Shown: positions 5,569 to 7,633 of the stretch, one piece after another | How positions within the stretch are numbered: position 1 is the stretch's first letter | Layout of the letters: every line of letters begins with the position of its first letter | Assembly: GCA_017462125.1 (NCBI GenBank) | Contig: JAFTRQ010000091.1 | Coordinates: 1 to 7,633, forward strand | From: Clostridia bacterium | Lineage (GTDB): Bacteria; Bacillota_A; Clostridia; Oscillospirales; CAG-272 | Length of the DNA stretch: 7,633 nt | Direction: 5' to 3' | Made by a program: the position numbers and the translations under genes | The notes under the pieces: model-generated | Databases searched by the model: none | The model's input: only the letters and a program-made list of their open reading frames with translations | What the model was told of the DNA's origin: nothing

Positions 5569-7008
5569 TCAATACTGACGGCCCCAAACGACCATATGCT
5601 TAGCGGGCTTACCGCAGCAAACGCACTTGTCGGAGAGGTGATCCTCAACGAAGGGTATGCAACGGGATTTCACGCCGCCGGTCACGTCCTTCAGCTTATC
5701 CTCACACTCAACGTCGCCGCACCACATAGCCTTGATAAAGCCGGGCTTGTTCTCTGCTACGTCGAGGAACTCCTCGTAGGTAGTAGCGGTGTGAGTCTTC
5801 TCGGCGAGGTTCTTCCGGGCTCTTGCCACAAGCTCGTCGTGAACGAACTTCAGCATCTTCTCAACCTCAGCCTCAAGGTTATCCATAGAAACGAAATTCT
5901 TTTCTCTGGAAACACGGCTGACAAGCACGCAGTTTCCGCTCTCGATATCGCGAGGACCAACCTCGAGACGAACGGGCACACCCTTCATCTCGTACTGGCT
6001 GTACTTCCAACCGGGGGTCTGATCGCTGTCATCGAGCTTGACTCTGATTCCCTTTGCCGCAAGGCGAGCCTTCAGCTCGTTAGCCTTCTCAAGAACGCCT
6101 TCCTTGTGCTGCATAACGGGAACGATAACCACCTGAATAGGCGCGATCGCAGGAGGCAGAATAAGTCCGTTGTCGTCACCGTGCGCCATAATGATCGCAC
6201 CGATCATTCTTGTGGAAACACCCCAAGAGGTCTGGTGAGGATAATTTACGGTGTTATCTCTGCCCGTAAAGGTGATGTCGAATGCCTTTGCAAAGCCCTG
6301 ACCAAAGTAGTGAGAGGTTCCGCCCTGAAGAGCAACACCGTTGTGCATCATAGGCTCGATGGTGTAGGTCTCGACCGCACCTGCAAACTTTTCTTTCTCA
6401 GTCTTCTGACCTGTAATAGCAGGAATAGCGAGACAGTTGAGATAGAACTCCTCGTAAACCTTCAGCATCTGCAGAGTTTCTTCTCTTGCCTCAGCCTCGG
6501 TCTCGTGCATTGTGTGACCCTCCTGCCACAAGAATTCACTTGTTCTGAGGAAAGGTCTTGTAGTCTTTTCCCAACGAACCACGTTAACCCACTGATTGTA
6601 AAGCTTGGGCAGGTCGCGGTAGGACTGAATTATATTCTTAAAGTGATCGCAGAAAAGAGTTTCAGAGGTAGGACGAACGATAAGACGCTCAGATAGGTGA
6701 TTCTGTCCGCCGATAGTGACGATAGCGCACTCGGGAGCAAAGCCCTCTACGTGATCCTTTTCCTTCTGAAGCAAACTCTCGGGAATGAACATAGGCATAT
6801 AAACGTTCTCATGACCCAACTCCTTGAAGCGGCGGTCAAGCTCTCTCTGTATGTTCTCCCAAATAGCGTAGCCGTAGGGGCGGATGATCATACATCCCTT
6901 AACACCCGAATAATCGACCAGCTCCGCCTTTTTAACAACGTCTGTGTACCACTGAGCAAAATCTACGTCCATCGACGTGATCTGCTCAACCATTTTTTCC
7001 TTAGCCAT
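5569..7008 (-). CDS. proS: prolyl-tRNA synthetase, short type 3 (ProS)
   Basis: Class II aminoacyl-tRNA synthetase that charges tRNA-Pro with proline in the cytoplasm. The 479-residue length and layout match the type 3 (archaeal/eukaryotic-like) form: no editing insertion domain between motifs 2 and 3, and a C-terminal extension ending in Tyr. The catalytic core is about 10-290, with RPTSE (112-116), motif 2 as R145-W-E147 in [20 protein letters not shown], the proline-pocket region [10 protein letters not shown] (228-237), and the motif 3 region [22 protein letters not shown] (R267). The anticodon-binding domain is about 290-395 (PIQVVIVPV onwards). The C-terminal domain carries C430-x4-C435 and C462-x2-C465, a probable zinc site. 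ATG follows GGAG by 8 bases. The leader is only about 55 bases, so there is no room for a T-box. Single gene, divergent from gap. Confidence 0.97.
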   Translation of the reverse strand: MAKEKMVEQITSMDVDFAQWYTDVVKKAELVDYSGVKGCMIIRPYGYAIWENIQRELDRRFKELGHENVYMPMFIPESLLQKEKDHVEGFAPECAIVTIGGQNHLSERLIVRPTSETLFCDHFKNIIQSYRDLPKLYNQWVNVVRWEKTTRPFLRTSEFLWQEGHTMHETEAEAREETLQMLKVYEEFYLNCLAIPAITGQKTEKEKFAGAVETYTIEPMMHNGVALQGGTSHYFGQGFAKAFDITFTGRDNTVNYPHQTSWGVSTRMIGAIIMAHGDDNGLILPPAIAPIQVVIVPVMQHKEGVLEKANELKARLAAKGIRVKLDDSDQTPGWKYSQYEMKGVPVRLEVGPRDIESGNCVLVSRVSREKNFVSMDNLEAEVEKMLKFVHDELVARARKNLAEKTHTATTYEEFLDVAENKPGFIKAMWCGDVECEDKLKDVTGGVKSRCIPFVEDHLSDKCVCCGKPAKHMVVWGRQY

Positions 7009-7069
7009 AATTTCAACTCCAATAGATATAGAAAATAAAGTATGCTTAATATAGAAGCTTAATAGGATT

Positions 7070-7098
7070 ATTATAAATCAAAACTCCCCGTTTGTCAA
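7070..7098 (-). promoter_or_regulatory. consensus sigma-A promoter of proS
   Basis: Leftward -35 TTGACA (7093-7098), 17-bp spacer, -10 TATAAT (7070-7075): both boxes perfect. The start would be near 7063. The leader carries a small GCTT/AAGC hairpin but no T-box or other recognisable riboswitch. Confidence 0.9.
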
Positions 7099-7162
7099 GC
7101 ATTCGGGCAATAATTCCCAAAATTTTTCCTTATATAAAATAAGCACGCAAAAATCTATCGTC

Positions 7163-7230
7163 AAAATGCACACAAATGCTGTGAAAAATTTATCAATAAA
7201 ATGCAAAATCACAATTTTTCAAAAAATGCA
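7163..7230. repeat. three AAAATGCA copies upstream of the gap promoter
   Basis: Exact AAAATGCA at 7163-7170, 7198-7205 and 7223-7230, start-to-start spacing 35 and 25 bases, with a near copy ACAAATGC at 7172-7179 or so. The background is A-rich, so chance is possible; they could also be protein sites or act as UP-element-like DNA. Confidence 0.4.
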
Positions 7231-7247
7231 AAAAAACTCTTGCATAA

Positions 7248-7275
7248 TTGACAAAAATGAGTTAAAATATATAAT
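7248..7275 (+). promoter_or_regulatory. consensus sigma-A promoter of gap
   Basis: Perfect -35 TTGACA (7248-7253), 16-bp spacer, perfect -10 TATAAT (7270-7275). The start would be around 7281-7282, giving a leader of about 68 bases. Consensus boxes plus upstream A tracts fit a highly expressed glycolytic gene. Confidence 0.88.
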
Positions 7276-7303
7276 TGGGAAGATAAGGAAAGCTTCTTCC
7301 CAA
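7275..7303 (+). promoter_or_regulatory. inverted repeat over the gap transcription start; possible operator
   Basis: TTGGGAAGA (7275-7283) and TCTTCCCAA (7295-7303) form a perfect 9-bp inverted repeat with 11 bases between. It begins at the last base of the -10 box, so the left arm covers the expected start site. That favours a DNA-binding site; if transcription starts a few bases earlier than usual it would be a hairpin at the 5' end of the mRNA. Confidence 0.5.
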
Positions 7304-7349
7304 GATTACGGTTAAAAAAATAAAATAAATAAAACGGAGGACACTAAAA

Positions 7350-7633
7350 ATGTCAGTAAAAGTTGCTATTAACGGATTCGGCCGTATCGGTCGTCTCGCA
7401 TTCCGTCAGATGTTCGGCGCAGAGGGTTACGAGATCGTAGCTATCAACGACCTCACAAAGCCTTCCATGCTTGCACACCTTCTCAAGTACGACACCGCTC
7501 AGGGTCGCTACGACGGTCACACCGTAGAGTCTGATGACGAGGCTAACACCATCACCGTTGACGGTAAGGTTCTCAAGATCTACGCTGAAAAGGACGCTGC
7601 TAACTGCCCTTGGGGTGAGCTCGGCGTTGACGT
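7350..7633 (+). CDS. gap: glyceraldehyde-3-phosphate dehydrogenase, N-terminal part (runs off the window)
   Basis: The first 94 codons of the glycolytic enzyme that converts glyceraldehyde 3-phosphate, phosphate and NAD+ to 1,3-bisphosphoglycerate. The NAD-binding fold begins at once with VAINGFGRIGRLAFR, giving G9-x-G11-x-x-G14. INDL puts D34 at the position that contacts the adenine ribose, which favours NAD over NADP and a catabolic enzyme. KYDTAQGRYDG (about 45-55) is also typical. The catalytic Cys lies beyond the window edge. ATG is preceded by CGGAGG (7335-7340) with a 9-base gap. Codon choice is strongly biased (CGT for Arg, AAG for Lys, AAC and GAC), more so than its neighbours, as expected for an abundant protein. 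It is divergent from proS and probably heads a unit that continues to the right; whether pgk or tpiA follows cannot be seen. Confidence 0.97.
   Translation, partial: MSVKVAINGFGRIGRLAFRQMFGAEGYEIVAINDLTKPSMLAHLLKYDTAQGRYDGHTVESDDEANTITVDGKVLKIYAEKDAANCPWGELGVD

Larger units (their letters stand above)
7009..7349. other. 341-base divergent intergenic region between proS and gap
   Basis: Very AT-rich, with no plausible gene in it. It holds the leftward proS promoter (7070-7098), three copies of AAAATGCA (7163-7230), a 9-bp inverted repeat TGAAAAATT/AATTTTTCA (7182-7190 with 7213-7221), the rightward gap promoter (7248-7275), an inverted repeat over the gap start (7275-7303), an A-rich leader, and the gap ribosome binding site CGGAGG (7335-7340). 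Confidence 0.8.

Noticed and set aside
5596..7038. Two consecutive rightward frames (5596-6696 and 6697-7038) antisense to proS.
   Set aside because: Shadows of the strongly conserved proS coding sequence; neither has a ribosome binding site or family resemblance.
7009..7069. Checked the proS leader for a T-box or other riboswitch.
   Set aside because: The leader from the consensus promoter is only about 55 bases, with one tiny hairpin and no T-box conserved core or terminator.
7179..7196. CTGTGAAAAATTTATCAA, partly resembling a Rex operator (TTGTGAA-N4-TTCACAA), upstream of gap.
   Set aside because: The right half-site is poor and the dyad symmetry weak, and it lies more than 50 bases upstream of the -35 box. 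A Rex link to gap is plausible in Clostridia, but this site is not convincing.

Overview
The window looks like chromosomal DNA from a Gram-positive, AT-leaning Firmicute, probably an uncultured gut-type Clostridia. The reasons are AGGAGG-type ribosome binding sites before nearly every gene, consensus sigma-A promoters with TTGACA/TATAAT-like boxes 16-17 bp apart, intrinsic terminators with T tracts, a SecG of the short Firmicute type, a DUF4830 lipid-anchored or membrane-anchored protein, and a short (type 3) prolyl-tRNA synthetase. A species cannot be named from the sequence.

Layout. Positions 1-195 hold only terminators: two reading rightward for a gene left of the window and one reading leftward for the first gene. 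Then come a leftward GH36/melibiase-like glycoside hydrolase (196-1818), a rightward secG (2111-2341), and a rightward D-Ala-D-Ala carboxypeptidase of the S11 family (2476-3555). That gene converges on a leftward DUF4830 protein (3596-4090) across a shared bidirectional terminator. A leftward SEDS glycosyltransferase, RodA-like (4194-5345), follows, then a hairpin-rich intergenic element (5473-5556), leftward proS (5569-7008), a 341-base divergent promoter region (7009-7349), and the first 94 codons of rightward gap (7350 to the edge).

Almost every gene has its own promoter and terminator, so this is a run of single-gene units and not one operon. Three neighbours act at the cell envelope (carboxypeptidase trimming of peptide stems, SEDS glycan polymerisation, Sec export), and the DUF4830 protein is a membrane-anchored unknown lying among them. 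proS and gap are housekeeping genes for translation and glycolysis.

I see no mobile element, CRISPR array, tRNA, rRNA, defence system or other clearly new system. The points most worth a second look are a compact GH36-like enzyme lacking the usual active-site Cys-Ser-Gly-rich loop, an SDG in place of the SxN motif in the carboxypeptidase, a large two-hairpin intergenic element that may be a dispersed repeat, and an inverted repeat across the probable gap transcription start.
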